Positions 9,046-18,030 of a stretch of 42,753 nt of DNA are shown here, one piece after another. The notes beneath the pieces are model-generated. The model saw nothing but the letters and a program-made list of their open reading frames with translations. It did no database searches and was not told the DNA's origin. Position 1 is the first letter of the stretch; each line of letters begins with the position of its first letter. The position numbers were made by a program, and so were the translations under genes. The stretch lies in contig CACJHI010000012.1 in assembly GCA_902593165.1 (NCBI GenBank), positions 1 through 42,753 on the forward strand. The letters are read 5' to 3'. This stretch comes from an uncultured Bacteroidota bacterium. Its GTDB lineage: Bacteria > Bacteroidota > Bacteroidia > Flavobacteriales > Flavobacteriaceae.

Positions 9046-9621
9046 ATGTTTAATATTGTAATTTTTGGAAAACCAGGATCTGGTAAAGGAACTCAGGCTA
9101 ACTTTCTCAAGGAAAAATATAATTTATATCATATTTCAACTGGAGATTTATTTAGAAAAAATATTAGCAATCAAACTAAGCTAGGTATTGAGGCAAAATC
9201 ATACCTAGATAATGGAGATCTAGTTCCTGACTCAGTAACAATTAAGATGCTAGAGAATGAAGTTTTATCAAATAAAGAAGTAAATGGATATATATTTGAT
9301 GGGTTTCCAAGAACTTTAAACCAAGCTGAATCTTTAGATGATTTTTTAAGTTCAATTAATTTAAAGATTAATGCTACAATTGCACTTGATGTTAATGAAG
9401 ATGAACTAATTACAAGATTGCTGGATCGTGGTAAAACTACAAATAGATCTGACGATCAGGATATAGAAAAAATTAAAAATAGATTTAACGAGTATAACAC
9501 AAAGACCTCAATACTCATAAATTTCTACAGTAAACAAGATAAATTCTTTTCAGTTGATGGTAAAGGTTCAGTTAATGATATCACCTCAAGACTTTTTGGT
9601 TTAGTAGATAGCTTAATATAA
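9046..9621 (+). CDS. adk: Adenylate kinase
   Basis: A short-lid adenylate kinase of 191 residues that interconverts ATP plus AMP with two ADP. The P-loop GKPGSGKGT is at 8-16, the AMP-binding STGDLFR at 31-37 and [10 protein letters not shown] at 84-93. The LID is the short form ([11 protein letters not shown]). I chose the ATG at 9046 over an in-frame GTG at 9040, because the ATG gives the usual N terminus ([11 protein letters not shown]) and the GTG overlaps a promoter box. It is the first gene of a run with obg four bases downstream. Confidence 0.96.
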   Translation: MFNIVIFGKPGSGKGTQANFLKEKYNLYHISTGDLFRKNISNQTKLGIEAKSYLDNGDLVPDSVTIKMLENEVLSNKEVNGYIFDGFPRTLNQAESLDDFLSSINLKINATIALDVNEDELITRLLDRGKTTNRSDDQDIEKIKNRFNEYNTKTSILINFYSKQDKFFSVDGKGSVNDITSRLFGLVDSLI

Positions 9622-9625
9622 TCTT

Positions 9626-10633
9626 ATGATAGTTGATAACTTTGTAGATTATGTAAAGCTTACTGTTAAATCAGGTAAGGGGGGAAGAGGTTCTACTCAT
9701 CTAAGACGAGAAAAATACATTCCTAAAGGAGGTCCTGATGGTGGAGATGGTGGAGATGGTGGAAATATTATAGTTGTTGGGGATTCAAACCTATGGACTC
9801 TTCAAAGTTTTAGATTTAAAAAACATTTTAAGGCTGGTAATGGGGGTGATGGTAGTGGCTCTAAAAAATCAGGTTTAAGTGGAAAAAATATTTTTATTAA
9901 AGTGCCTCTTGGAACTATTGTCAAGGATTCAATAACTGAAAAAACTATACTTGAAATAAACGAGGATAAAGAAGAAATTGTCTTGTTGAGAGGAGGAAAA
10001 GGTGGATTAGGAAATTCCCATTTTAAATCTCCAACAAATCAAACCCCAAGATATTCTCAATCAGGCCTAACAGGTCAAGAACTTCAGATAACTCTTGAAT
10101 TAAAGGTGCTTGCTGATGTTGGGCTTGTTGGATATCCTAATGCTGGTAAGTCAACGTTATTATCAGTTTTATCTGATGCTAAACCAAAAATTGCTGATTA
10201 TGAGTTCACAACTTTAAAGCCAAACCTTGGCATAGTTTCAATGTCAGACTATAGATCATTTGTAATGGCAGATATACCTGGAATAATTGAGGGAGCGAGT
10301 GAGGGTAGAGGTCTAGGACACTATTTCCTAAGACACATCGAACGAAATTCTATTTTGCTCTACATTATTCCAGTTGATTCTAAAAATGTAAAGAAAGATT
10401 TTGAGGTTTTGAAAAAAGAGCTTGTTAAATATAATCCTGAATTAGCTGATAAAGATTTTATAATTGCCTTTAGTAAATCAGATTTAATGGATGAGGAGCT
10501 TCTAGAAGAATTTCAAAATATCTTAAAGAAAGAATTTAAATCAATTCCATTTACTATATTTTCATCTGTAAGCTCATATGGTATAAATAGTTTGAAAGAG
10601 ATTCTTTGGAAAACACTAAATCAAAAAAAATAA
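9626..10633 (+). CDS. obg: Obg family GTPase (ribosome assembly)
   Basis: A 335-residue GTPase with the glycine-rich Obg fold ([30 protein letters not shown]) at the N terminus, followed by a G domain. G1 is [10 protein letters not shown]3 is DIPGIIEGA and G4 is SKSD. Obg proteins act in late 50S subunit assembly and stress responses. There is no C-terminal OCT/TGS extension, as is usual in this phylum. It starts four bases after adk. Confidence 0.96.
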   Translation: MIVDNFVDYVKLTVKSGKGGRGSTHLRREKYIPKGGPDGGDGGDGGNIIVVGDSNLWTLQSFRFKKHFKAGNGGDGSGSKKSGLSGKNIFIKVPLGTIVKDSITEKTILEINEDKEEIVLLRGGKGGLGNSHFKSPTNQTPRYSQSGLTGQELQITLELKVLADVGLVGYPNAGKSTLLSVLSDAKPKIADYEFTTLKPNLGIVSMSDYRSFVMADIPGIIEGASEGRGLGHYFLRHIERNSILLYIIPVDSKNVKKDFEVLKKELVKYNPELADKDFIIAFSKSDLMDEELLEEFQNILKKEFKSIPFTIFSSVSSYGINSLKEILWKTLNQKK

Positions 10634-10635
10634 TT

Positions 10636-10962
10636 ATGAATATTAAAAATGCACAAAAAAAAGTTGATCAGTGGATAAATGAACATGGTGTTCGATATTT
10701 TAATGAATTAACAAATATGGCTATTCTGTCAGAAGAGGTAGGTGAAGTGGCAAGAATAATTGCTAGAAAATATGGCGAGCAAAGTTCAAAAAATAGTGAC
10801 AATGAGGATAATCTTGCTGACGAGTTATCTGATGTGCTGTTTGTATTAATTTGCTTAGCAAATCAGACAGGAATTGATTTGGAGAAATCTTTTCATGAAA
10901 ATTTAAATAAAAAAACTAGAAGGGATAAAAATAGACACAAGTCTAATATTAAACTAAAATAG
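10636..10962 (+). CDS. MazG-like nucleotide pyrophosphohydrolase
   Basis: A 108-residue all-alpha NTP pyrophosphatase domain protein. The metal-binding ExxE is in LSEEVGEVAR (E33/E34/E37) and ExxD in ELSDVLF (E63/D66). Such proteins hydrolyse (d)NTPs to NMP and PPi and may clean the nucleotide pool; the substrate here is unknown. I start it at ATG 10636, two bases after the obg stop. An in-frame TTG at 10606 lies inside obg and adds only a Lys-rich stretch. Its stop TAG overlaps the GTG of aroA by one base. Confidence 0.88.
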   Translation: MNIKNAQKKVDQWINEHGVRYFNELTNMAILSEEVGEVARIIARKYGEQSSKNSDNEDNLADELSDVLFVLICLANQTGIDLEKSFHENLNKKTRRDKNRHKSNIKLK

Positions 10963-12188
10963 TGTACAAGATTTCAAAAGAATTTCAAGACATTCAGGGT
11001 GCTATAAGTATCAGTGGCTCAAAAAGTGAATCAAATAGGCTAATACTACTAAGAGCATATACGTCTTATTTTAAAATTTTTAATTTATCAGACTCAGATG
11101 ATACTCAACTAATGCTATCTGCAATTGAATCTGATAAAAAAGAAATTAATATTGGGCATGCTGGAACTGCAATGAGATTTTTAACTTCATATTATTCATC
11201 CATTTCAAAGAATTCAAAAATTTTAACTGGATCAAATAGGATGAAGCAAAGACCTATCTCTATTCTGGTTGATGCCCTAAAACACTTAGGTTGTGATATC
11301 GAGTATGTTGAAAAAAGTGGATTTCCTCCATTAAAAATCAATGGAAAAAATATTTTAAGCAACTCAATTACTTTACCTGCAGATGTTAGTTCACAATATA
11401 TTTCATCTCTAATGATGTTGGGTGTTTCTCTTGAAAATGGTCTAAAGATTAAATTGTCTTCAGAGATTACATCCTTACCATATATTTTAATGACAAAAAA
11501 AATCATTGATAGAATAGGTGGTATTACAAAGATTGATGATGGAAAGATTACTATTGAGCCATTTATAGAAAAAGTTATTCCAGAACAATTTGTTGAATCT
11601 GATTGGAGCTCAGCCTCTTATTTCTTTAGTATTGCTGCTCTATCTAAATCAGCAAAATTAACACTCTCTACCTTCTTTAAAGACAGTTTGCAGGGGGATT
11701 CAAAACTTGTTGAGATATATAAAATATTTGGTATTGAAACAAAATTTGAGGAGGATCATATCATTCTAAGGAAGAATAAAATTGATCTTCCTAAAAGTAT
11801 TAACCTAAGTTTAAAAGACAGTCCTGATCTAGCCCAGACTATAATTGTTACGTGTCTAGGACTTGGAGTTGACTGTACCCTGACCGGCTTACATACTCTA
11901 AAGATAAAAGAAACAGATAGGTTAATTGCTCTGAAAAATGAAATTGAAAAGTTTAATGTAGATAAAGTTGAAATAACAGAAGACTCAATAACTCTTGAAA
12001 ATAATTCAAATCTAAAACATGGAGTAGTTATTGATACATATAATGATCATAGAATGGCCATGTCTTTTGCTCCTTTATCACTATTAGTACCTATCAAAAT
12101 AAATAATCCTGAAGTTGTGACTAAATCTTATGTCAACTTTTGGAATGATCTAGAAAGTCTAGGATTTAATATTTTAAAAAATAAATAG
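10962..12188 (+). CDS. aroA: 3-phosphoshikimate 1-carboxyvinyltransferase (EPSP synthase)
   Basis: A 408-residue enzyme of the shikimate pathway that joins PEP and shikimate 3-phosphate. SGSKSESNR (18-26) and GHAGTAMRFLTSY are the conserved substrate loops; the second usually reads GNAGTAxR, so Asn is replaced by His here. KETDRL and DHRMAMSF mark the C-terminal domain. It is slightly shorter than enterobacterial AroA (427). The start is GTG, overlapping the TAG stop of the preceding gene, and no ATG lies near. Confidence 0.95.
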   Translation: MYKISKEFQDIQGAISISGSKSESNRLILLRAYTSYFKIFNLSDSDDTQLMLSAIESDKKEINIGHAGTAMRFLTSYYSSISKNSKILTGSNRMKQRPISILVDALKHLGCDIEYVEKSGFPPLKINGKNILSNSITLPADVSSQYISSLMMLGVSLENGLKIKLSSEITSLPYILMTKKIIDRIGGITKIDDGKITIEPFIEKVIPEQFVESDWSSASYFFSIAALSKSAKLTLSTFFKDSLQGDSKLVEIYKIFGIETKFEEDHIILRKNKIDLPKSINLSLKDSPDLAQTIIVTCLGLGVDCTLTGLHTLKIKETDRLIALKNEIEKFNVDKVEITEDSITLENNSNLKHGVVIDTYNDHRMAMSFAPLSLLVPIKINNPEVVTKSYVNFWNDLESLGFNILKNK

Positions 12189-12196
12189 ATAAATAC

Positions 12197-12228
12197 TTGA
12201 CTTTCGGTATCTCAGAAGGTTATATTTG
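12197..12228 (+). promoter_or_regulatory. Promoter for queA (TTG -33 and TATATTTG -7)
   Basis: TTG at 12197-12199 and TATATTTG at 12221-12228 are 21 bases apart, fitting the Bacteroidetes -33/-7 promoter. The queA ATG follows 18 bases after the -7 box. This probably starts a second unit, queA to dnaG, within the + strand run. Confidence 0.6.
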
Positions 12229-12246
12229 CGGTCTTAATTAATTATC

Positions 12247-13296
12247 ATGAAATTATCTGACTTTGATTACAAATTACCTGATAAATATCTTGCTCAGTAT
12301 CCCTCTGATGAGAGAGACGAATGTAAGCTAATGCTTCTAAATAGAAAAGAAGAAAAAATTGAACATTTGGTTTTTAAGGATATGATTGATTTTTATGATG
12401 ATGGGGATGTTATCGTTCTAAACAATACTAAAGTTTTTCCTGCTAGATTATTTGGTAATAAGGAAAAAACTGGTGCTAGAATAGAAGTCTTTCTACTAAG
12501 AGAGCTTAATCAAGATCAAAGACTTTGGGATGTCTTGGTAGATCCTGCTAGAAAAATAAGAATTGGAAATAAATTATATTTCGGTGAAGATGAAAGCCTA
12601 GTTGCAGAAGTTATAGATAATACTACGTCAAGAGGTAGAACTTTGAGATTTCTTTTTGATGGCCCATACGATGAATTTAGGAATAAGCTTCAAGAACTTG
12701 GAGAGACTCCTTTACCTAAATATATAAATAGACCTGTTGAGCCTCAGGATAAGGATAGATTCCAGACTATATATGCAAAGAACGAAGGTGCTGTTGCTGC
12801 ACCAACTGCAGGATTACACTTCTCAAAACATTTGCTTAAAAAATTAGAGATAAAGGGTGTGCTTCTCCCTGAAATAACATTACATATTGGACTTGGTACT
12901 TTTAGCCCAGTGGATGTAGAAGATTTATCAAAGCACAAGATGGACTCAGAGGAATTAAAAATTAATGATGACTCAGTTAGAATAATAAATAATGCACTTA
13001 ATAATAATAAAAAGATTTGTGCAGTCGGTACAACAGTAATGAGAGGCCTTGAAAGTTCTGTTTCATCTTTTGGAACATTAAATCCATACAATGGTTGGAC
13101 TCATAAATTTATATATCCACCATTTGATTTTTCCATTGCTAACTCAATGATTACAAACTTTCATACACCAAAATCAACACTCTTAATGATGGTATCTGCA
13201 TTTGGTGGTAAAGATTTTGTTTTGAAAGCTTATAAAGAGGCAATGAAGAAAAAATATAATTTTTCTTCTTATGGTGATGCAATGATGATCATCTAG
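12247..13296 (+). CDS. queA: S-adenosylmethionine:tRNA ribosyltransferase-isomerase
   Basis: A 349-residue QueA, which adds the ribosyl part of SAM to 7-aminomethyl-7-deazaguanine in tRNA to give epoxyqueuosine. Recognisable family segments are [15 protein letters not shown] at the N terminus, [36 protein letters not shown] and [14 protein letters not shown] near the C terminus. The length is normal. It is preceded by its own promoter and followed nine bases later by the polyprenyl synthase gene. Confidence 0.96.
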   Translation: MKLSDFDYKLPDKYLAQYPSDERDECKLMLLNRKEEKIEHLVFKDMIDFYDDGDVIVLNNTKVFPARLFGNKEKTGARIEVFLLRELNQDQRLWDVLVDPARKIRIGNKLYFGEDESLVAEVIDNTTSRGRTLRFLFDGPYDEFRNKLQELGETPLPKYINRPVEPQDKDRFQTIYAKNEGAVAAPTAGLHFSKHLLKKLEIKGVLLPEITLHIGLGTFSPVDVEDLSKHKMDSEELKINDDSVRIINNALNNNKKICAVGTTVMRGLESSVSSFGTLNPYNGWTHKFIYPPFDFSIANSMITNFHTPKSTLLMMVSAFGGKDFVLKAYKEAMKKKYNFSSYGDAMMII

Positions 13297-13305
13297 AGTT
13301 AAATT

Positions 13306-14277
13306 TTGAAGATTACTCATAAAATAAAAAAACCTATTACTCAAGAATTAAAGATTTTTGAAAAACAATTTTATAAATCTATTTCTTCAAAAGTTAAATT
13401 ATTAGATCTAATCCTAATTTATATTCTTAATAGAAAAGGAAAACAAATTAGGCCAACCTTAGTTCTGCTTTTTGCAAAGATGTTTTCTAAAGGAGATATT
13501 ACTCAAAAGTCATATAGGGCGGCTAACTTAGTTGAACTCATCCACTCTGCTTCTCTTATTCATGACGACATAGTTGATGATAGTCACATTAGGCGTAACT
13601 TCCTTACTCTAAATGCTCTTTGGAAAAATAAAATTTCAGTTTTGGTAGGAGATTTCTTTCTATCAAAAGCTTTACTGCTTTCGACTGAAAACAAGGACTA
13701 TGATTTATTAAACGAAGTTTCATTAGCAGTTAAAGAAATTTCTGAAGGAGAATTATTCCAAATACAAAAATCGAGGAGTTTTTCTTTATCTGAAAAGGAA
13801 TATCTGGATATAATTTCTAAAAAGACTGCATCTCTTTTTGCCTGTTGTTGTAAGGTGGGTTCAATATCCTCCGGCATTAAGGACTTAGATAAAATAAATA
13901 CATTTGGTAATTATCTTGGAATTATATTTCAGATAAAGGATGACTTGTTTGATTATTCCACAAAGAGAATCGGAAAACCTACTAAATTAGATTTGAAGAC
14001 TCAAAAAATCACTTTACCATTAATTTATTCTATTGAAAGGTCAAGTTTAAAAGATAAAAGAAAAATAAAATCAATTCTAAAGAAGAAAAAATATTTATTA
14101 AGTGATAAAAAATTAGTTAATGAGTTTATTACTAAGTACAATGGTTTTGAATATGCTAACCAAAGAATGAATGATTTCAAAAAAAATGCTATAGAACTGT
14201 TAAAAGATTTCCCACAGAATGAATCAAATAATTCTATAAAAATTCTACTAGATTATATCATAGAACGAAAGTATTAA
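13306..14277 (+). CDS. ispB: Long-chain polyprenyl diphosphate synthase
   Basis: A 323-residue trans-prenyltransferase. The first Asp-rich motif DDIVD is at 87-91 and the second, DDLFD, at 212-216. These bind Mg-diphosphate for stepwise addition of IPP. In this group it probably makes the isoprenoid chain of menaquinone; the chain length cannot be read from sequence with confidence. The start is TTG at 13306: MKITHKIKKPITQELKIFEKQF matches the usual flavobacterial N terminus, and no ATG occurs before residue 59. Confidence 0.92.
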   Translation: MKITHKIKKPITQELKIFEKQFYKSISSKVKLLDLILIYILNRKGKQIRPTLVLLFAKMFSKGDITQKSYRAANLVELIHSASLIHDDIVDDSHIRRNFLTLNALWKNKISVLVGDFFLSKALLLSTENKDYDLLNEVSLAVKEISEGELFQIQKSRSFSLSEKEYLDIISKKTASLFACCCKVGSISSGIKDLDKINTFGNYLGIIFQIKDDLFDYSTKRIGKPTKLDLKTQKITLPLIYSIERSSLKDKRKIKSILKKKKYLLSDKKLVNEFITKYNGFEYANQRMNDFKKNAIELLKDFPQNESNNSIKILLDYIIERKY

Positions 14278-14305
14278 TTTGCTATATTACAATAAATTAT
14301 AAGTT

Positions 14306-16237
14306 TTGATTAGTAAAGATACTATTGATAAGGTTTTTGAGTTTTCAAGAGTAGAAGAGGTAATATCTGATTTTATTGCTTTAAAAAAATCTGGTGCAAA
14401 TTATAAGGGTTTAAGTCCTTTTACTAATGAGAAAACTCCAAGTTTTGTAGTCTCCCCTTCAAAACAAATCTGGAAAGACTTTAGCTCAGGGAAAGGAGGC
14501 AATGTTATTGCTTTTCTTATGGAGCATGAACAATTTAATTACCCAGAGTCTATTAAATATCTTGCTAATAAGTATAATATTGAAATAATTGAAACAGAAG
14601 AGACTGCAGAAAATATTGAAGAAAGAAATGAAAGAGAATCATTATTCATAATTAATAATTTTGCATCATCATATTTTCAAGACACTCTATCTCAGAATGA
14701 GAAAATAAGTGAATATCTATTAGAGAGAGGGCTTTCAGATTCTACCATTAAAAATTTTAATCTTGGATATAGCATTGATTCACAAAACAAATTCTACAAA
14801 AAAGCAAATGAGAATGGATATTCAGATGAGTATTTAGAAGAAACAGGTTTGGTTATATCTAATGATGATAAAAAAATTGACAGATTTAGAGGAAGAATAA
14901 TTTTCCCAATTAAGAGTATTTCAGGAAGGGTGCTTGGATTTGGAGGGAGAATAATTGACTCAAATAAAAAAATAGCAAAATATATAAACTCCCCTGAAAG
15001 TAAAATTTATAATAAGAGTAAAACTTTATATGGAATTTATGAGTCAAAACAATTTATAGTTAAAGATGACATGTGTCTTCTAGTAGAAGGGTATATGGAT
15101 GTTATCCAATTGCATGAGCATGGTATTAAAAATGTACTTGCATCATCTGGTACTTCTCTAACAAAAGAGCAAATAATACTAATTAAGAGATTGACGTCTA
15201 ATATCGTTGTCCTCTTTGATGGGGATCAGGCAGGACTAGCAGCTTCCCTGAGAAGTATTGATATGATTCTAGAAGAGGGCTTAAATGTAAAAATTTGTTC
15301 TTTTCCAGATGGAGATGATCCAGATAGTTTTGTAAGGAAAAACAAGAAGGATAAAATGTTAGAATTTATAAATGATGAGTCAAAAGATTTTGTTGACTTT
15401 AAACTATCAATAAATAAAGAGTATGAAGATGATGAGGATAAGAAGGTTTCTTTAATTAAAAATATATTAAAATCTATTTCACTCATTCCAGATTCTCTTA
15501 AACAGGAAATTTATTTAAAAAAATTATCATCTGTTTTAGAAATTGATGAGTCTTCATTGTTTAGATCTTTCGCAAATATTGGAGTAACTAAAACATTAAA
15601 TAGATCTTCAAAAAAATTCTATAAATCTAAAATAACTAAAGTAAAGACTTCAGATCAAAAAGATACATCAACATATATATATCAATTAGAAAGACAGATA
15701 ATTAGTATTTTACTTAAATATGGAGCTGAAGAAATTATGTTTGAAGATATCATACTAAGTAAGGATGAAAATGGTAAATTAATTGAAACCAAGAAGGATA
15801 TTAGATCAAAGGTATTTGAGAAAATCTATTTGGATTTACAGCAAGATGAAATAGAATTTACCCACTCTCCTTTTAAGAGTATATATAATAAATTAATTGA
15901 TGGCTTTCATAATCAGGAGTCTCTCTCTATAGATAATTTCATTAATGATCTAGATTCTAACTCAAGTAAAATTGTTTCTGATATACTAATTAATGATGAT
16001 AAATACCAATTACATGACTGGGAGAGAAAAAATATATATGTTAAAAAAATTGGAAGCGAGTTAAGTCAACTTGTTAATGAGACAATCTTAAATATGAGAA
16101 GATATCTTATTGATAAAAAGATAAATGAGCTACAAGAATTTCAAAAAGATGGACGTAAACTAGACGTATTGGAAGAGGTAATGAGCTATTATAAGTTGAA
16201 AAAAATGTTATCAGCTAAACTCAATAGGGTTGTTTAA
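14306..16237 (+). CDS. dnaG: DNA primase, with zinc-ribbon cysteines lost
   Basis: A 643-residue primase that makes RNA primers at the replication fork. The TOPRIM core is intact: EGYMD at 261-265 and DGDQAG at 305-310, followed by DPDSF. The N-terminal CHC2 zinc-ribbon fold is recognisable (GLSPFTNEKTPSFVVSP, then KGGNVIAFLMEHE), but the four ligands C, H, C, C are S37, T40, D58 and S61, so it should not bind zinc in the normal way. The start codon is TTG at 14306; the MISKDTIDKVFE N terminus fits the family and no nearby ATG does. The last 17 bases overlap the convergent regulator gene. Confidence 0.96.
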   Translation: MISKDTIDKVFEFSRVEEVISDFIALKKSGANYKGLSPFTNEKTPSFVVSPSKQIWKDFSSGKGGNVIAFLMEHEQFNYPESIKYLANKYNIEIIETEETAENIEERNERESLFIINNFASSYFQDTLSQNEKISEYLLERGLSDSTIKNFNLGYSIDSQNKFYKKANENGYSDEYLEETGLVISNDDKKIDRFRGRIIFPIKSISGRVLGFGGRIIDSNKKIAKYINSPESKIYNKSKTLYGIYESKQFIVKDDMCLLVEGYMDVIQLHEHGIKNVLASSGTSLTKEQIILIKRLTSNIVVLFDGDQAGLAASLRSIDMILEEGLNVKICSFPDGDDPDSFVRKNKKDKMLEFINDESKDFVDFKLSINKEYEDDEDKKVSLIKNILKSISLIPDSLKQEIYLKKLSSVLEIDESSLFRSFANIGVTKTLNRSSKKFYKSKITKVKTSDQKDTSTYIYQLERQIISILLKYGAEEIMFEDIILSKDENGKLIETKKDIRSKVFEKIYLDLQQDEIEFTHSPFKSIYNKLIDGFHNQESLSIDNFINDLDSNSSKIVSDILINDDKYQLHDWERKNIYVKKIGSELSQLVNETILNMRRYLIDKKINELQEFQKDGRKLDVLEEVMSYYKLKKMLSAKLNRVV

Positions 16238-16865
16238 TATGCTTGCTAGCGAGAAGATAAAGATCAGTCTTTGAATTAACTTCTAGCTTTTTCATTACCC
16301 TTGTTATATATGTGTTTACTGTTTTTTGATTTATGTTTAACTTCTTAGAAATTTCAATGTTTCTCTTGCCTCTAAAAAATAATTTTAAAACTTGAAGTTC
16401 TCTTTTAGATAGACTGTTTAATTTTTCAGTGTTGTAGTCAAAATTAAATCTGTTTTTCAGTCTTGTGAATTTATTTAATTCATTATTGCCATATTTTGAA
16501 AAAGCTATTTCCTGAATTACTTTTCTTATAGATTTCTTTTTCAAATTTTTTGTAATAAAACCAGAAGCCCCAAGCTTAAGTAGATTGACTGATTTACTGT
16601 TATTTGTTTCTGATGTAAATATAATTATTGGAACTTCAATCTTGTTTTTTTTAAATTTTTTTAAGGTATCATTTATGTTACCTTTTTTAAAATCAATTTC
16701 AGAAATAATTAAATCTATATTAAACTGCTCTAATAAGTTATTAAGGTTTTCTCTGTTTTCACTATAACATGAAACTTCAAAAATTAATGAGTTTTTAAAA
16801 ATAGACTTTAGTCCGATATAAACAATCGGATTTGGGTCTGCAACTAAGATTTTTAACTTTTTCAA
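16221..16865 (-). CDS. LuxR-type response regulator with degenerate receiver domain
   Basis: A 214-residue two-domain regulator. The receiver domain (about 4-120) keeps one acidic residue of the usual pair (D10; the next is P11), T84 and K106. The phosphoacceptor position is Glu56 (DLIISEID) instead of Asp. The C-terminal LuxR/NarL helix-turn-helix (about 150-205: LSKRELQVLKLFF, NIEISKKLNINQKTVNTYI) is intact. It may therefore act without phosphorylation or be fixed in one state. It follows nadE by four bases and uses a TTG start. No sensor kinase is nearby. Confidence 0.85.
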   Translation of the reverse strand: MKKLKILVADPNPIVYIGLKSIFKNSLIFEVSCYSENRENLNNLLEQFNIDLIISEIDFKKGNINDTLKKFKKNKIEVPIIIFTSETNNSKSVNLLKLGASGFITKNLKKKSIRKVIQEIAFSKYGNNELNKFTRLKNRFNFDYNTEKLNSLSKRELQVLKLFFRGKRNIEISKKLNINQKTVNTYITRVMKKLEVNSKTDLYLLASKHIKQPY

Positions 16866-16869
16866 TTTA

Positions 16870-17652
16870 TTAAATATAATCTTTTGGAATTTTACATACT
16901 GGTATCGGCAACATTTTATGTCTATTAGACGAATTAAATGATTTGTATATATTCATAACTTCTTTCTCTCTTTTTGATAGATTTGATTCAGATTTTGATT
17001 CGTCTAACATTGCCTTTTCAAGTTCATCATAAGTTGCTCCTATTTGCTCTTCATCACTTCTATTATCATTCCATAAACCGTCAGTTGGTCTAGCCTTAAT
17101 AATTTCATCAATAATATTATGATATTTAGCAAGACTATAGACTTCAGATTTCAATAAATCTGCAATTGGACTAATATCAACTCCACCATCTCCATATTTA
17201 GTATAAAATCCTACACCAAAATCTTCAACCTTGTTTCCGGTTCCAGCAACTATATAGTTATGTAGGGCTGAGAAATAATAAAGTGTAACCATCCTTAACC
17301 TAGATCTGGTATTAGCTAAGCTTAGATCATTTTTATCAGATCCATTTTTAGCTACAGAATCTACAAACATATCATAGGTATTGTCCAAGTTTATCAAAAT
17401 TGAACTTACATTAGGGTATTTTGACTTTAACCATTCAATATGTTTTTTTGATCTTGAAACTTGATCATTTCCTTGTTTAATAGGCATTTCAATACAGATC
17501 AAATTCTTTCCAGTTTCAGCACATAATGTTGAAGTTAATGCTGAATCAACTCCACCGGAGACTCCAACTACCAAACCATCCATTTTGCTATTTTCCAAAT
17601 ATGCATTAATCCAGTTTACAATATGTCTTGAGACTTTCTCCGGGTGTTTCAT
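16870..17652 (-). CDS. nadE: NH3-dependent NAD+ synthetase
   Basis: A 260-residue NadE that amidates nicotinic acid adenine dinucleotide to NAD+. The PP-loop SGGVDSA is at 32-38, and GTGNKVEDFGVGFYTKYGDGGVDISPI holds the substrate-binding part. There is no glutaminase domain, so ammonia is the expected donor. Its start is divergent from gldC, 51 bases away, and a -7 box lies upstream at 17679-17686. In Flavobacterium johnsoniae I recall an NAD synthetase homologue next to gldB-gldC, and this order is partly kept here. Confidence 0.95.
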   Translation of the reverse strand: MKHPEKVSRHIVNWINAYLENSKMDGLVVGVSGGVDSALTSTLCAETGKNLICIEMPIKQGNDQVSRSKKHIEWLKSKYPNVSSILINLDNTYDMFVDSVAKNGSDKNDLSLANTRSRLRMVTLYYFSALHNYIVAGTGNKVEDFGVGFYTKYGDGGVDISPIADLLKSEVYSLAKYHNIIDEIIKARPTDGLWNDNRSDEEQIGATYDELEKAMLDESKSESNLSKREKEVMNIYKSFNSSNRHKMLPIPVCKIPKDYI

Positions 17653-17668
17653 AGATAATATTTAATTA

Positions 17669-17676
17669 TATATTTG
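17669..17676 (+). promoter_or_regulatory. -7 box for gldC
   Basis: TATATTTG matches TAnnTTTG and lies 27 bases upstream of the gldC ATG. A TTTC at 17647-17650 could serve as a weak -33. Two bases separate it from the opposite-strand -7 box of nadE. Confidence 0.6.
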
Positions 17677-17678
17677 TG

Positions 17679-17686
17679 CAAATCTA
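17679..17686 (-). promoter_or_regulatory. -7 box for nadE
   Basis: TAGATTTG on the minus strand matches TAnnTTTG and lies 26 bases upstream of the nadE ATG. With the gldC box it forms the near-palindrome TATATTTGTGCAAATCTA at 17669-17686, so the two promoters occupy the same DNA. Confidence 0.6.
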
Positions 17687-17703
17687 TTACATATTAAAAT
17701 TAA

Positions 17704-18030
17704 ATGAAAGAAACAGAAATAACAATTAAAGTTAAGTTAGATTCTAATAATATTCCTGAAGAAATATACTGGTCTGCACCTGATGGCGGGATGAAAGATG
17801 AGCAGTCTAAAGCTATACTTCTCTCTTTCTGGGATAGTGTTAAAAAAGAAACTTTAAAGATGGATTTATGGACTAAAGAAATGCCAATTGATGAAATGAA
17901 ATCTTTTATGTTACAGACTTTTGTTTCCATGAAAAATTCAATTTCTAAAGCTACTGGAGATGAAAATCTTGTTAATTTAGTTGATGACTTCTGTGTTGAA
18001 TTTGAAAAAAGAGTTTCTGAAAAAAATTAG
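17704..18030 (+). CDS. gldC: Gliding-motility protein GldC homologue
   Basis: A 108-residue soluble protein recognised by GldC segments: EIYWSAPDGGMKDEQSKA, LSFWDSVKKETLKMDLWTKE and MPIDEM. It has no signal peptide or membrane segment. GldC is linked to gliding in Flavobacterium johnsoniae, but its molecular role is poorly defined and it is kept in many non-gliding relatives. The usual upstream partner gldB, a lipoprotein gene, is missing: only 51 bases lie between nadE and this gene. The stop shares bases with the engB stop on the other strand. Confidence 0.88.
   Translation: MKETEITIKVKLDSNNIPEEIYWSAPDGGMKDEQSKAILLSFWDSVKKETLKMDLWTKEMPIDEMKSFMLQTFVSMKNSISKATGDENLVNLVDDFCVEFEKRVSEKN

Noticed and set aside
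12744-13091. Open frame of 115 codons antisense to queA
   Set aside because: Shadow of a conserved coding region; Ser/Leu-rich composition reflects the reverse complement of queA codons.
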